A DNA stretch of 64,000 nucleotides, from assembly GCA_015956445.1 (NCBI GenBank), contig WIUZ02000004.1:992001-1056000 (forward strand). The letters are read 5' to 3'. The position numbers and the translations under genes are program-made. The notes beneath the pieces are model-generated. The model had not been told where the DNA came from. It ran no database searches and saw nothing but the letters and a program-made list of their open reading frames with translations. The stretch comes from Thelephora terrestris. Its lineage: Eukaryota > Basidiomycota > Agaricomycetes > Thelephorales > Thelephoraceae. Positions 34,661-46,765 of the stretch are shown in pieces (the stretch's first letter is position 1; each line of letters opens with the position of its first letter).

Positions 34661-35847
34661 GCGCTTTGTTGCCCGTGGAAGATGCCTGGGGCGGCGCGAG
34701 TCAAGATTGGGAGTCGTTTCCTCTCAACTAGTTTGCTAATGTTCGTTAGTACCCAACTATCCAGATGCGTCCTCGCCTCACGGCATTGAGTAGTGCATCA
34801 CGCTGGCTATCTCACGTTAGCCACTCGCTAGCCTCGGGCAAGGGATCATCTGATATCTTGATCGGTACCTTATTCCAGTGCTGTGAGACCAGCCTCTATT
34901 TCGGGGGCAGTGATACTTGGATACAGAGCGTGTCCCTGTTATCGTGCTGATGAGAGGCCTGATGGCATCCCCGGTTTCCACGACTGGAAGACAGACTCAA
35001 GGATGCCCCTGCCCACCAGTTCAACGGCGGAGAACGGTTGATGGAGGATCCCAGGGCCCCGAGAAAAGGCCGACAAGACTGGATTGATCCCCTTTTGGTC
35101 CATCTTTGAAATTTGATGCGTTGTGCCCTCTTACCCGACTGGAGCGCGCGACTGATCTGCAGCGCCTTCCTTCGTGGGTAACGACCGTCGTTTGGCACTG
35201 AATGCTTTAGTCTGGAGGATTTCTGCCAGTAGCCACGTTCCAGTTCTACATCGTATTCGGGCTCAACGTTCAGAACATTTAAGGTTCAAACGCTCAAGTT
35301 TCCCACCCCTCGCGCTTGACGGCAGCCGCTCTGCACTTCCAGATCTCGGACGCCAAATATGATTGAATTGGGCGTGATGCACACCCCCGGCGCATGTCCG
35401 ACCAATAATAATCTCACACCGGGACGAACCTAGGGCCAACAGTGGGTTACGTGATGACGATGATGTTTTTGGTTACCGGGTATTCCGAGCTCTCGGGATA
35501 TTCAAACAGGCGTGCTGGCGAACCCCCATGTGAGAGCGTGCTTGGAATGTGAAAGTGCTGTGGGTGCCGAGTACCGGTCATCTAGTACTTTTTTGGGCAG
35601 ACGGAATCAGTTTCCCGGGCCGCTTTGCCACTTTGCGTAATGATAAAAGTTTAAGGCCACGTTGTAAGTAAGTGCCTTCCAAATACATAGTTTCATTTCG
35701 AGAATGGAGCGATAGCGATCGAACGACGAACGTGCCCTGGACTAACTTCTAAACCAGTTCCAGTTCCGCCCCGCGCAGCTGTGGCTACCGCCCTTGGACC
35801 TACGATCCTTGACGCAGATGTGTTACTTCCTCGGGGTTTTTCCCCTC

Positions 35848-35881
35848 CTATTCGTTTTCCGGGCTTCGGAAAAGCGAATAG
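35848..35881. repeat. Inverted repeat/hairpin
   Basis: CTATTCGTTTTCCG pairs with CGGAAAAGCGAATAG with a single bulged base and a loop of about 5 nt. Confidence 0.65.
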
Positions 35882-36794
35882 ATTTCATGTGGATCACCTG
35901 GAATCAGGACGTGATAGCAGTGGGAAATTTTCACGGCCAAGGGGGCTGATTCGGGCTGATTACGCGCAAAGGCAGGCGGAAGGTAACATCACGATCAAAG
36001 GGATGTATCGACACATCTGAGATCAGGGACGAAGTCCTCACCTCAGACTCGCAGAGCGAGTTCAGGCACGCAGCCAAGATACGGCCATGGCGTTTGCCTG
36101 TTCAAAATTAAGCTAGGGCCGAGAGATTTCATGTCATGTGGCTGCTAGCCGCCGTGTGAAGGGTCTATATTGGAACCAAACGTCACATTAGTGTCCTACT
36201 CTCACAGACAAGCCGTTATAATTGGAATGCCGGATCGTTGGGAGACGCGCTGTTGTCATTCTGAAGTGCAGCAGGTAAGGGGGAAAAAAGGGGGGAAAAT
36301 GAATTTCGACAGACTTTGTACTGAAACGTACGCCGTTTACCTTGAGTGGCGTCTGACTGATCCAGGGGTGGGATTTTCCGCGCACATGGTGGATCATCGA
36401 GGGATTGTTACCAGCATCGGAGGCCGATGGTGGGATGGTGGTGTATGTGGCCGTCTCTTGTGAAAAGGTCGAGTTCTGCATGAGTTTGCGGCCCGTCTTG
36501 TGAGCTGACAGAGAGGAGTGAGCATGTATTTATCCTGGAACTCATTTCGGACGAGGATGAAATGGAGGGATTCAAGTCAGGTACGATCAATGATTCCGGA
36601 GGTGGCCGGGATGTCCGGCCGGTCAGGTTTCGGGGTCCCGTTGCCCTGGGATGTGCCTTGGGTACGTAGACGCCAAATGCGGACAGATACGATATCTACT
36701 GCTTCTGTCCACCAAGTCCCACCCTCCTCCCTCCCGACGTCCTCCCCGTCCCCCGCCTCTGCCTCCCCCGTTGTCCCCGGAAGTCCTCTTCGAA

Positions 36795-39700
36795 ATGCAG
36801 GGACGAGAGCTTTCGATGACTGATGCTTCCTCTCGCCCGGAGACTTCGTCACAAAGGCCAACCACTTCGGGCGGGTATTATTCCACCAGTCAAGGAACTG
36901 GTTATACCTACTCGAATGACTACTCCATCGAAGAAGAGGAAGAGAGCGAAGATGAAGACGTTTTCGCTTATGTACCCCCCACCACCGCCGACCAGCAAGC
37001 TGGTGCTCTTCCTCCAATTCTCCAGTCCCCAGCGAGCCCTCCCAATGATGCAGCTGAGCCGCGACATGTTACATTCCCCGCTCCAGTTTTCGACCCCGCC
37101 AGCCCTCCCCAACCTCTAGCTCAATCCAATCCCAACGCTCTTTCAAATTTACTACTCTTACACCAGCAAGCACTCAACCCTCCCCCAACGGCCATGGTTG
37201 AGACGCCCCCTTCCACCGACTCCCAACATGCAGTCGACGACCCGTACCGCCTTCGGCGCATTGTGCCTCAAACTCCCCTCTCAATAGACGGCCAGTCGCT
37301 TTCGCAATACGAAAGCACCAAGGTCAGCTCAAGACGCGGCGATTTGTCCCTCACGTCTGGCAAAGAAAAAATTCGGGACGGGGAACCAACCTATGCTACC
37401 TCGAGCGGCAAGTCTCATTCAATGTCTGTGCTGGAAAGTTCTCCGAGCGTTATTGACTCCGAGAGTCGGGCAGAGTCCATCAAGTAAGTCAACTGTCATG
37501 GTCGTGACCTTTTCGGCGCCACCTCGTCCCGTCCGGAAATCATCCCTTGTGGCGACGTCCAATACTGATTGACCCTCGTGTGTAGGATGGGATTCGATTT
37601 TGATGCATTGGGTGACGAGGATGATGACAGCCCATTCCCAGAGGTTCGAGCATCAGTTTCCAACATTGATGATCCAGAGATGCCCGCAATGACATTACGG
37701 ATGTGGATTATTGGCCTTACTCTTTGCCTCATCGCTGCGTAGGTTCTCATCTTACGTGCAGGCCATTCCTCCTCTGAAGTGACTATTTCTAGTGCTCTGA
37801 ATGTATACTATACCTTCCGATCGCCAGCCCCATCTGTAGCCCCTCTCGCTCTCGTTCTGATTTCGTACCCCATTGGAAAGTTCATGGCCCTCGTCGTCCC
37901 AACCAAGACTTATCGGTTACCAAGGTGGCTTGGTGGGCTGGAATTCTCTCTCAATCCTGGACCATGGAACGTCAAGGAGCATGCGTTAGTGTTCATCATG
38001 GCCAATGTCGCGGTTACCCCTCCGTATGCCTTGAACGCCATCGTGGTTCTTCAGATCTATTATGGCGTCGCCTACGGCTTCGGTTTCGACGTCACGCTTG
38101 TGTTGGCCACGCAACTAACTGGTTTCGGCTTGGCTGGCCTCTGTCGACGCTTCCTCGTCTGGCCCGCCAGCATGGTGTGGCCCCAGAATCTGGTCGCTTG
38201 TACATTGCTGAACACTCTCCATGCCGAAGAGGATGAGGAAAGTGGTGGTGTAAGCCGGTACAAATTTTTTATGTATCTGTTTGGAGGAACCTTTCTTTTC
38301 TTCTTCTTGCCAGGTAGGTCCACAATAGCGATTTTGGAGTCCATCAATTTTCTGACATGATTTGTGAAGGATTCCTGTTTACGGCCCTCTCGGTGTTTTC
38401 GTGGATTTGTTGGATCGCCCCAACGAATGTACCTGTCAATCAGCTCTTCGGAGTATCTACTGGTTTGGGAATGAGCGCCGTGACATTCGACTGGTCGCAA
38501 ATTACATGGATTGGAAGCCCCCTCATGATCCCATGGTGGGCCGAGGTCCACGTGTTCGCTGGATTCGCTATCTTCTACTGGATTTTGGTTCCTATCCTTT
38601 ATTATACCAACGTAAGTCGACCACGCTGAACCTTGGAACGCCTTTATTCACCCTCTATTCACAGACGTGGAATCTGGCATATTTCCCCATCTCTGCCAAC
38701 GTTCTGTACGACAAGTTTGGCCAGGAGTACAACGTCACCCGGGTACTGACGACTCAAGACACCTTTGACATGGATGCTTACAACAACTACTCCCCTCTTT
38801 ACCTCCCAGCAACCCTTGCGATGACATATCTTCTTGCGTTTGCTCTCTCCACTTGCGTTCTCGTCCATACCCTGTTATACCACGGACGCACTCTAGTCAA
38901 CGGCTTTAAGAGAATGAGGGTCGAGAAGGACGATATCCATGCGAAACTGATGAGGAATTATCCCGAGGTCCCTGATTGGTGGTATGGTGTGGCATTCGTC
39001 ACCTTTTTCGCGTGTGCAATCATCGCGATGGAGGTTTGGAAAACCGGTGTTCCGGTTTGGGCGTTGCTTCTCGCAGTCCTGTTGCCAGTGGTGTATGTGC
39101 TGCCGAGTGGATTCATCTATGCGATGACAGGTCAATCGGTGGGTGTCACTGTCCTTACGAGTCGATAACCCACGACCTAATCACAACCAAACGCACAGAT
39201 CACGCTCAACCTCATTGCCCAAATTATTCCTGGCACGTTGCTACCTGGAAACCCCATAGCAAACATGGTAAGTTGCTAATTCGGGTTCAGCTCCGACCAA
39301 TCATTGATCAAACGATATCAGGTATTCAAGGCTTACTCTGTGCAAACCCTGACGGAATCAACGTACTTCGTCCAAGACCTGAAGCTTGGCCATTATATGA
39401 AAGTGCCGCCACGCTCAACGTTCGTGGGTAAGGACTTCCTATCGTTTATCTCAAGCCTATCACTGACCTGGAGGTAGTCCAACTCGTTTGCACGGTCCTG
39501 GCTGCTTTCGTTCAAGTCGGGGTCAAACAGTGGATGTTTGCCAACATCCCCGACATCTGTCAGAAGGGCCAGAAAAGCTCGTTAACTTGCCCGCATAACC
39601 AAGTCTTCTTCACCGCGTCCGCTATTTGGGGATTGGTCGGACCAAAACGCCAGTTTGGGCCAGGATCGATTTACTATCCGTTCCTATATGCCATCATCAT

Positions 39701-40190
39701 CGGTGCCTTTTTGCCATTTCCCTTCTGGCTATGGCAACGGTGGCACCCAAAGTCTAGGGTCAAATACATCAGCACTCCAATCATCCTGAACGGCGTCGGG
39801 TTCATACCTCCAGCCACTGGGATCAACTACTCCTCGTGGTTTGTTGTTGCGTTCATCTTTCAATACTGGATTAGGCGAAAGAACTTCTTGTGGTGGTCAA
39901 AGTTTAACTACATCACAAGCGCTGCACTTGACTCTGGTACGTATCCGATCCGATTTTAAGAGAGTCCGACCTGACTTCTTGCCTTCCAACAGGCACTGTC
40001 TTCTGTTTCATCTTTATATTCTTCACTCTCCAGTTTCCAAAGGGAGGCGTTACACTAAAATGGTGGGGCAACGAAGTGTGGATGAACAGTAAGAATCTTT
40101 TTCGAGTGGCTCCTTCAAGTCATTGACGTCCCTTCAGCCGCAGATTACAACCGGACATCACTTCTCACGGGACCAGTTCCTCAGACATGA
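36795..40190 (+). CDS. OPT-family oligopeptide transporter
   Basis: Ten exons: 36795..37483, 37586..37738, 37793..38313, 38370..38611, 38665..39138, 39199..39267, 39322..39423, 39474..39936, 39993..40088 and 40138..40190 (953 aa). A long acidic, Ser/Pro-rich cytosolic N-terminus (about 250 aa) precedes some 12-14 hydrophobic helices. OPT signatures are LNPGPWNVKEHALVFIMAN (NPGxxN-KEH motif) and MKVPPR (KIPPR-like). FGVSTGLGMSAVTFDWSQI and ITLNLIAQIIPGTLLPG are also typical. The protein ends TGPVPQT. Family knowledge: these plasma-membrane proton symporters import tetra- and pentapeptides or glutathione. The N-terminal extension is longer than in yeast Opt1. An alternative start is the ATG at 36816. 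Confidence 0.93.
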
Positions 40191-40716
40191 CACATCCAAT
40201 GTTTTCTGTGGTTTACCTCATTTGGATTTCTTGCAAACCCCTCATTTTTCTCACACGTTTCTCGCATCTCATCGCTGTGTAATCTGGTGTCTGGATTTAT
40301 CGTCCCTCTTGTTTTGCTGTTTTTAGAATAACCCATCATCTCGCGCTACACGTCACCTGACATACTGCAGTGAGCAAGGTGTCAGCGTTTGTTCAGGGGT
40401 CCTCATTGTCCATGAGCTGACATTCCCCCCACACTCCCTGCTTTTACGCCCTGGACATAACTATCATTATTCTCGCACCCTCTTTCTTTTCCATTTCCAT
40501 ATTCTCGGTCTTGTTTTGCCAGTAACATAATCCGCCCTTGTGAAATAAATTGAGGCTGAAAGCGCTTGCATACTAAGCTGCTTTCCATTTTATCCGTCAC
40601 CTTTCGAGCATTGCATACGGGGCCACGAGTGACACCGGCCACCTGGCTGCCACGGCCCACGGCGTGACAGATAGGGGTAAATGGGGTGGAACGCCGTACT
40701 TTAGCTGCATCCGCCC
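40191..40716. other. Intergenic between the OPT transporter and the lipase
   Basis: 526 bp, pyrimidine-rich near 40440-40520, in front of the lipase start. No gene or other feature supported. Confidence 0.55.
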
Positions 40717-41957
40717 ATGACCTCCGCCGCGTTCGAAGAGAGCTGGCTTACTGGCCCTGCTGGAACCAAGTTTTATACTCGTACCTATAAAGCAGACCAG
40801 CCCAAAGCGCTACTGGTCTTCGTTCACGGCTTTGCTGAGCACGTCGCTCGATACAACCACGCGCATGTCAGGTATCCGGAGAAAGATATTACCGTGTTCA
40901 CTTATGACGCTCGTGGATTCGGCAAAACTGCGTTAGATGCGGCGAACAAGAGTAAGGATAGCTCTTATGGAAAGACGAACTGGAAACACCAGTTCGGGGA
41001 TATCGAATGGGCGATTGAGCACGCGAGGAAGGAGGTCCCTGACGTCCCTACATTCTTGATGGGACATTCCATGGTAAGTGTTTGGCGTGTTTATGAGTTT
41101 TCTCTGCGGTTGGCTGACGTTATTCGGTTTGGGTTTCCAGGGAGGCGGAAACGTTCTCGGTTTCGTGACGAGGAACACTCCTCCACCTTCCCCTGACACT
41201 ATCAAACTGTTGTCTGGAGTGATCGCGTCGAGTCCGCTGTTGATTCTGACGACTCCCGCGTCGCCTGTGCAAAGGTGGTTGGGAAGGAAAGCGAGGCCGT
41301 TCTTGCCAAACTTGCTGGTCCCCGCACCCGTGGGCGAGGAGGTAGGAGGACCTCCCGCACTTATTTCAATCGGTCCTCGCTGACCGGGTGGCCGGTTTCG
41401 TAGAACCTTAACCGAAACCCCGAGAGGAACAAGGTCCTCAGCGACCCGCTCATCAAACAAGTTGGAACCGTTGCTGGACTCACTGATATGTTCGATGGGG
41501 TACGTCAAGGCCGCCTTAGGTGGACGCATTCCCTCTAAATTTATTTTGCCGTCTAGGGCAAGAAGTTACTCGATGAGGACTATGTCCACTTCCCGCAATC
41601 TCTTCCTGTACGTGCCCGAATACCCCTCGAACACTGGAATGTCGACTAAAGCTGTTTGTAGCTTTTGATCCTCCACGGTGATGCTGACAAGGTAAAGCCT
41701 AACCCAGCGTTCTATATTCGTTGCTAAGTTCTGGTGTAGATCACATCCCATGACGCGTCCAAGGCGTTCGTAGATAAGGTCAATGCTGACGACAAGAAAT
41801 TCTCCTCGTACCCAGCAAGTGGCTTTTCCATCCTTTTGCATTTTATCACTCACACGGACCCATCTAGGATGGATACCACGAACTCGTTAATGAGCCTGAT
41901 GGGATCTCCGAGAAATTCACGGATGAGGTCACCGGATGGATCCTATCGAAGCTTTGA
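40717..41957 (+). CDS. YJU3: Monoglyceride-lipase-type alpha/beta hydrolase
   Basis: Exons are 40717..41073, 41141..41341, 41404..41499, 41557..41607, 41662..41691, 41740..41814 and 41868..41957 (299 aa). Motifs: LLVFVHGFAEHVARYN (HG oxyanion region), GHSMGGGNVLGF (nucleophile Ser118), LLILHGDADKITSHDAS (catalytic Asp) and YPDGYHELVNEP (catalytic His). These are in order and spacing of fungal monoglyceride lipases (Yju3). The enzyme splits monoacylglycerol to fatty acid and glycerol in lipid recycling. Intron 6 (41815..41867) uses a GC donor (GCAAGT). The fifth exon is only 30 nt. It converges on clathrin light chain with 73 bp between stops. Confidence 0.9.
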
Positions 41958-42030
41958 AGGGTTTCACGAGTGCATAAGGTTTGGGATATAACGAGAGGAT
42001 CATAAATTAGGGACTCGGATGTATGTCTAT

Positions 42031-42968
42031 TTAATACCCTTGAGCTCCAGGAGCGTTTTCTCCCTCCCTCTTCAAACGCAACAGGACCTCCTTAAACCGG
42101 GAGATGTCGGTAGTATTTGGTCCTGCTCGGGCGATGGTTTTGCTTTGGGAATTTTGTAGCTCAACGAGATCGCAAATCCGTAACCAGGTGGTACCAGATG
42201 AGAGGGAAAGTGATTGGGTCTCGAGGAATTGTGTTTCGTGCTCCCTGCAGAGATGTCAGTTCCATGTCTGCAGGTCTGGTCCTGTAGGAACCCACTTGTT
42301 TTCTCTGATGTTCCTCTCCTTCTTGCGAGCATAATCCTCGTAAAAAGCATCGATTGCACGTTCAGCCTTGGCGATGGTCTCTTGCCGTTTTGCCTTGGAT
42401 GCATCGTCACGGGCCTTAATAGCCTCCTCTTGCTTTTCGCGCCATTCTCTGAAGTGATTTGTTAACACCCTTTGACGTCAGATGGACCGAAAGGAATCAT
42501 ACTTGATCACTTCTGGTTCGTCCTCTTCCAACTGCGCATTGAAGATGGGGGTAGCAGCAGAAGCCGGGGGCTGAGGACGAGGAGCAAACGTTGGGGCACC
42601 AAACGTGGGCTGCTGCTGCATCACAGGAGGTAAAGACTGGGAAGCATCATCAGCTCAAACTCAAGCGGTCGAGTGTTAGGCTGTGCACTCACAACTGGGA
42701 CATCAATATCAGGGAATTGGCTCTCGAACTGCTCAATCTCATCATCACCGGTGACCTTTACGTCGTTATGCGGTGGTGGGGTAGTGAATTCCTCAAAATC
42801 CGCGTAGCTGGAGGTGCTGGTCTGGTGAGAGATAACCGGTGCGCCTCCGAGGGTAGGCGTCGGGAAGTCCCCAGAGCCGTCAAGCGAGATATCAGGGAAT
42901 GCTGAGGCGGCGCGGTCAAAATCAATTTCATCGTTTGACGAGAATGAACCGCTCAAAAAATCCGCCAT
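42031..42968 (-). CDS. CLC1: Clathrin light chain
   Basis: Exons are 42968..42693, 42636..42503, 42448..42296 and 42244..42031 (258 aa). The N-terminal half is acidic with Phe/Pro-rich motifs (FPDISLDGSGDFPTP, IEQFESQFPDIDVPV). The middle is a long heptad-type helix, EWREKQEEAIKARDDASKAK to YARKKERNIRENKE, which binds the heavy-chain leg. The C-terminus (TTDISRFKEVLLRLKREGE) is the conserved light-chain end. Family knowledge: it regulates clathrin lattice assembly in endocytosis and Golgi traffic. It shares a 178-bp divergent promoter region with the Rim13-type calpain. Confidence 0.93.
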
Positions 42969-43146
42969 GGTACCTTCGTCGTCGTCGTCGTCGATGGCTT
43001 TGAGCTTCGGTGATGAAGTTACCTGTGTCGGCTCGTTTGACGTGGCTACAACCGTTCTTGGGAATCTGCTCTCACGCTTGCGACGCCGCCTCGATCAGAT
43101 CCGTGCCACAGCTTTGGATTCAGTGCACTCGCCTCCGAACCAGAAT

Positions 43147-46100
43147 ATGAGCGCAAGAAAGGATCCAGAGGTTCGGTTGTAATGGGCGTCGTCTCGATCT
43201 AATTCTGAGGGTGATACATAGGCCGTATATGTGAAGGCGACGAAGGCGGAATTAGCCAGGGACTGGGACTTGGCGTTCAAGCTTTATCTTAGTGCAGCCG
43301 AAGACTTTATCCACCTGAAGAGCACGACGGGAGACAGTAAGGTGAAATCCCATGCAGACTCTCGGGCAGCCATTGCTCTTCAGCGAGCGGAGAAGATCAA
43401 ATCAATTCACCGTGACCTGACCCCGGTCGTTAGAAATGCTTTCTCAGAACGTAAGCCCATCAAGTTCACTCGCTCAAACTTGTCTCATTTCATTGATTAG
43501 AGTCCCAGTGCTCTGTGCTTAAAAAATCCTCTCGCGTGAACGGAAAAAGGATACCACTATGGCATGACCCAAGGCTCCCGAGCGAGTACGTTTTTGCACC
43601 ATACATATTCTCCCAGAGGTTGACCGGGATAGAGATCTCCCAGATCAACCTGAATTGGCCCGGGTGCAACTTGCACAGTCCGCGGTCTGGAAACTCCCAG
43701 CGGAGCTTTGCACAAACTGGGCCCATGCCCCCGACGACGCCGAGCCGCAAGACATCGCTCAACGAATCATATCTGACTGTTCGGTATGCGCTTCGATTGT
43801 CGTATGCTTGGTCCACCGCAAAAGGTTCTCTTCTAATGTGAGTTCGCTGTGGTCCGTTGGCTGGTGGTGCTCAAGCATTGCGACAGTTGGGGAAATCATC
43901 TCTCCACCGGCATCCCAGCGTGCGTCTGGAGGGGTCACCAGCCTCTTGTCTATATGACGCAGAATTTCACTTCAACGGAAGTGCACGACGCGTGAGTCCA
44001 CAGAAACTCTCAATCATTGAACACTTTTGACAGATATTTCAGATAGGTAAAGACCCCTGTCCTGCCCTTTCGATCGACTTCCTCACCCATTCTTCCCAGT
44101 AATTGACGATGCCTTGCCTGTGTCCCCCAACGGTGATGTGCTAAGCTTGTCGACTGGCGGTAGCAACGCGCTGTGGCCGCGATTACTCGAAAAAGCAGTA
44201 AGCCCTCTTGTTTTCGCGCGTGAGTTGAACTGATCATTCTCAAGTACCTGAAACTCATGGGTGGATATGATTTTCCTGGGTCGTGAGTCGCTCTCCTCGC
44301 TCAGGGTCTCCTCTGCTGGCTGACAGTCTCAAGGAACTCGGGTGATGATCTCCAGTTGAGTTTCGATGTTTTCGACGGTTAAAGTTATTTACGTTTTATC
44401 AAAAGTTCCATGATTGGATGGATTCCAGACTATGTGTGCTTCCATAGGCGAGTCAGATCCATCGTGCACTGGCACAATCTTCTAAGCCCTCCGTAGCCCC
44501 GCTTTCCAGCGGGAAAAAACTTGGGCCCAGGTGTACCAAGGGTTCATCAGAGGTTTGCAGCACATCTTCTCCTGTGCTGCAGAGTTCATGATTTTTCTAC
44601 AGGCAACTGCGTCCTTACGTTGGGAACTCCGGATCAGGAAAATGTCCACTGGGGAAAAATCAGCCTCCTCCCTTCTCATTGCTACGCGGTCATAGGTCAG
44701 AAAATTAGCCGCAGTTTCTGGGGCTTGATTTGACCCTTCGCCTTGCGCAATACCAGATATTTCTGACAATGAGGAAGACCGAACCTTGAAGATCTTGAAC
44801 TCTTGGGAATCTGGTTCACCTTCCGCTGCTTCACGTATGACCTCCTTGTTGCCGTTCATTCACCGCCTGACCCTCGCACAGCGACATTTGAAATGAGTTG
44901 GGATGAAGTGTGTCAAACATTTGAAGGGGCATATTTCAGCTGGGACCCCGCGACCTTTCCTCACCACTTGTCCTTTCACGGGTACGCATCTATTGTCACA
45001 TTAGCATTTCATCCTGCCAACCGGCATTACCGCTCTCAGCATCTGGGTACGAGATGACGATGGTGTTACAAATGGACACGGTAAAATTCATCCCGGGGCC
45101 CGGACCTTTATTCAGCTTTCAAACGTTGACATCGCATTTAGCTAGTCATTATCACCTCCGGCTCAAGTTCCCGAGCGCCACAACTTCGGCCGTGGATACG
45201 AGTCAGAAGTTGTGGGTGCTGTTGACAAGACATGTTACAAACACGAAGGAGAATTCTGACTATGTTGCCTTGCGGGTTGAGAGCGAATTCGACCGGCGCA
45301 TTAGCCAACAAAGGATCGATCAAATTGCTGAGGCCGTGAGTGGATTGTGTTGGATCCTTGCGTGGGCAAATTTATCAGGCGTGGACTATGCATTGTCAGG
45401 GCTCATTCACGAACTCGGTGCACGTGTTGGTAAGTCTGTGGTATGTCGGATGTAATACGGGGTCCGAGTTTTTCATCATATCCCCAGGCGCGAGCAACCG
45501 CGGAAGAGATCCGAGATGGCTCGCTTTCTATAATCGCCTCACATGACGGGAGGACGGAGGAAGTGGCGTTTACGGTGACCGTGTTCTCGACCATCTCGTC
45601 ACTCTCGTGGGATGAAACCACAACCAAGTTGCCATTTTCCCACAAGGTGAGAATTACTCCATCTCCCCCTCAAATGCCACCCTCGATTCCGGCGACCTTG
45701 GGAACTGACGTCTGGCACCGATGACCCTTCTCTCGTAAATCAGGTTGATGGGACATTCACTAGCAAGAACGCCGGTGGGAACTATGCGAACCCATCTTAC
45801 ATGAGGAATCCACAATACCATCTTCGGATAAGCCCCGAGGGAAAGGGGCAGACAGCCGGAAGGGGAACAAAAGCTCGAGTGGTCCTTGTGGCACAAACTG
45901 ACAGGGACGCCCCCCTAAACATATCGGTTGTCTGGAGCGATGGAAGCAGGGTCTTTGAGTGGGTATACCATGCCTGATCATCCCAAGGCTAACCTCCCAC
46001 CCAGCGTTGCGCAGACTGACATCGTCTGCGGATCAGGAACGTACAGTTACGGGCTCGCGAGCGCGGTCGGCGACCTCCTGGGTATGGCAACATGTTTGGT

Positions 46101-46765
46101 TCAATGACCTCGTGGCTGACCGCCTCGACAGCGGGAAGCTATACTGTCATCGTCTCCACGTTTGAAGCCCAGAAACATCTGGGACCGTTCAGCCTCCGCG
46201 CGGAGAGCCCAAGGCGGGTATCTCTCGAAGCGATACCTCAAGAAGGTGCCGGGATGTACTCAAAAGTGATCAAAGGATCGTGGTTCGTTGCAACATCTAG
46301 ACAATTGTGCGCAAAGCTGATGGAAGGGTTCCCAGGCAAGGGGACACCGCGGCTGGAAGCCCTAGTTCTAGCAAATATACGAACAATCCGTTCTCTCACT
46401 TGCATATTCCATCAACATGCCAGATCAAGTAGGTTTCACAAATCCTGCTGCCTAATTACTGACCACGGATGTCCCCGCTCAGAATAAGGCTACAACTTGT
46501 AGGCCGCCGCTCTTCCTCCTCTAGGGCCCCCGCTCTAAACGTCACAGTGTTCCCCCACAAACCCGGTAATTCACCGCTTTCTGCACACGTCATGACATCT
46601 GGTCCCTACTCGGACGCGATCTCCGGAGTGGTAACTCCACTGGTCACGATGAAAGGCGGAGAATATCTTATCGTACCTTCGACATACAGAGAAGGGATTG
46701 AGGCGCAATTCCGCATGGAGATCTTCTGCACGGACGCAGGGTTCAAGGTCCAGCCACGAGCCTGA
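43147..46765 (+). CDS. RIM13: Calpain-like cysteine protease of the PalB/Rim13 type
   Basis: Twenty-three exons: 43147..43170, 43222..43450, 43501..43585, 43633..43837, 43887..43991, 44034..44046, 44100..44197, 44245..44282, 44334..44354, 44406..44435, 44497..44552, 44603..44695, 44757..44813, 44882..44981, 45040..45080, 45142..45335, 45400..45429, 45488..45646, 45744..45958, 46005..46081, 46132..46282, 46336..46428, 46483..46765 (798 aa). An MIT domain (VYVKATKAELARDWDLAFKL) comes first. The catalytic triad is Cys162 (IISDCSVCAS), His327 (LPSHCYAVI) and Asn347 (ILNSWES). The C-terminal half carries two C2-like/calpain-III domains (NPQYHLRISPEGKG, EAIPQEGAGMYSKVIKGSW). Family knowledge: it acts with ESCRT-III in ambient-pH signalling by cleaving PacC/Rim101. 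The sixth exon is a micro-exon of 13 nt (or 4 nt). Confidence 0.9.

Larger units (their letters stand above)
33941..36794. other. Gene-poor region, 2.85 kb
   Basis: The longest stretch without a supportable gene. The best frame is minus-strand 33969..34445 (158 codons); it has no recognised motif and no splice partner, so it is not called. Two strong hairpins occur here (34620..34660 and 35848..35881). A C-run is present near 34054. The region may contain degenerated sequence or an uncalled non-coding transcript. Confidence 0.5.
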
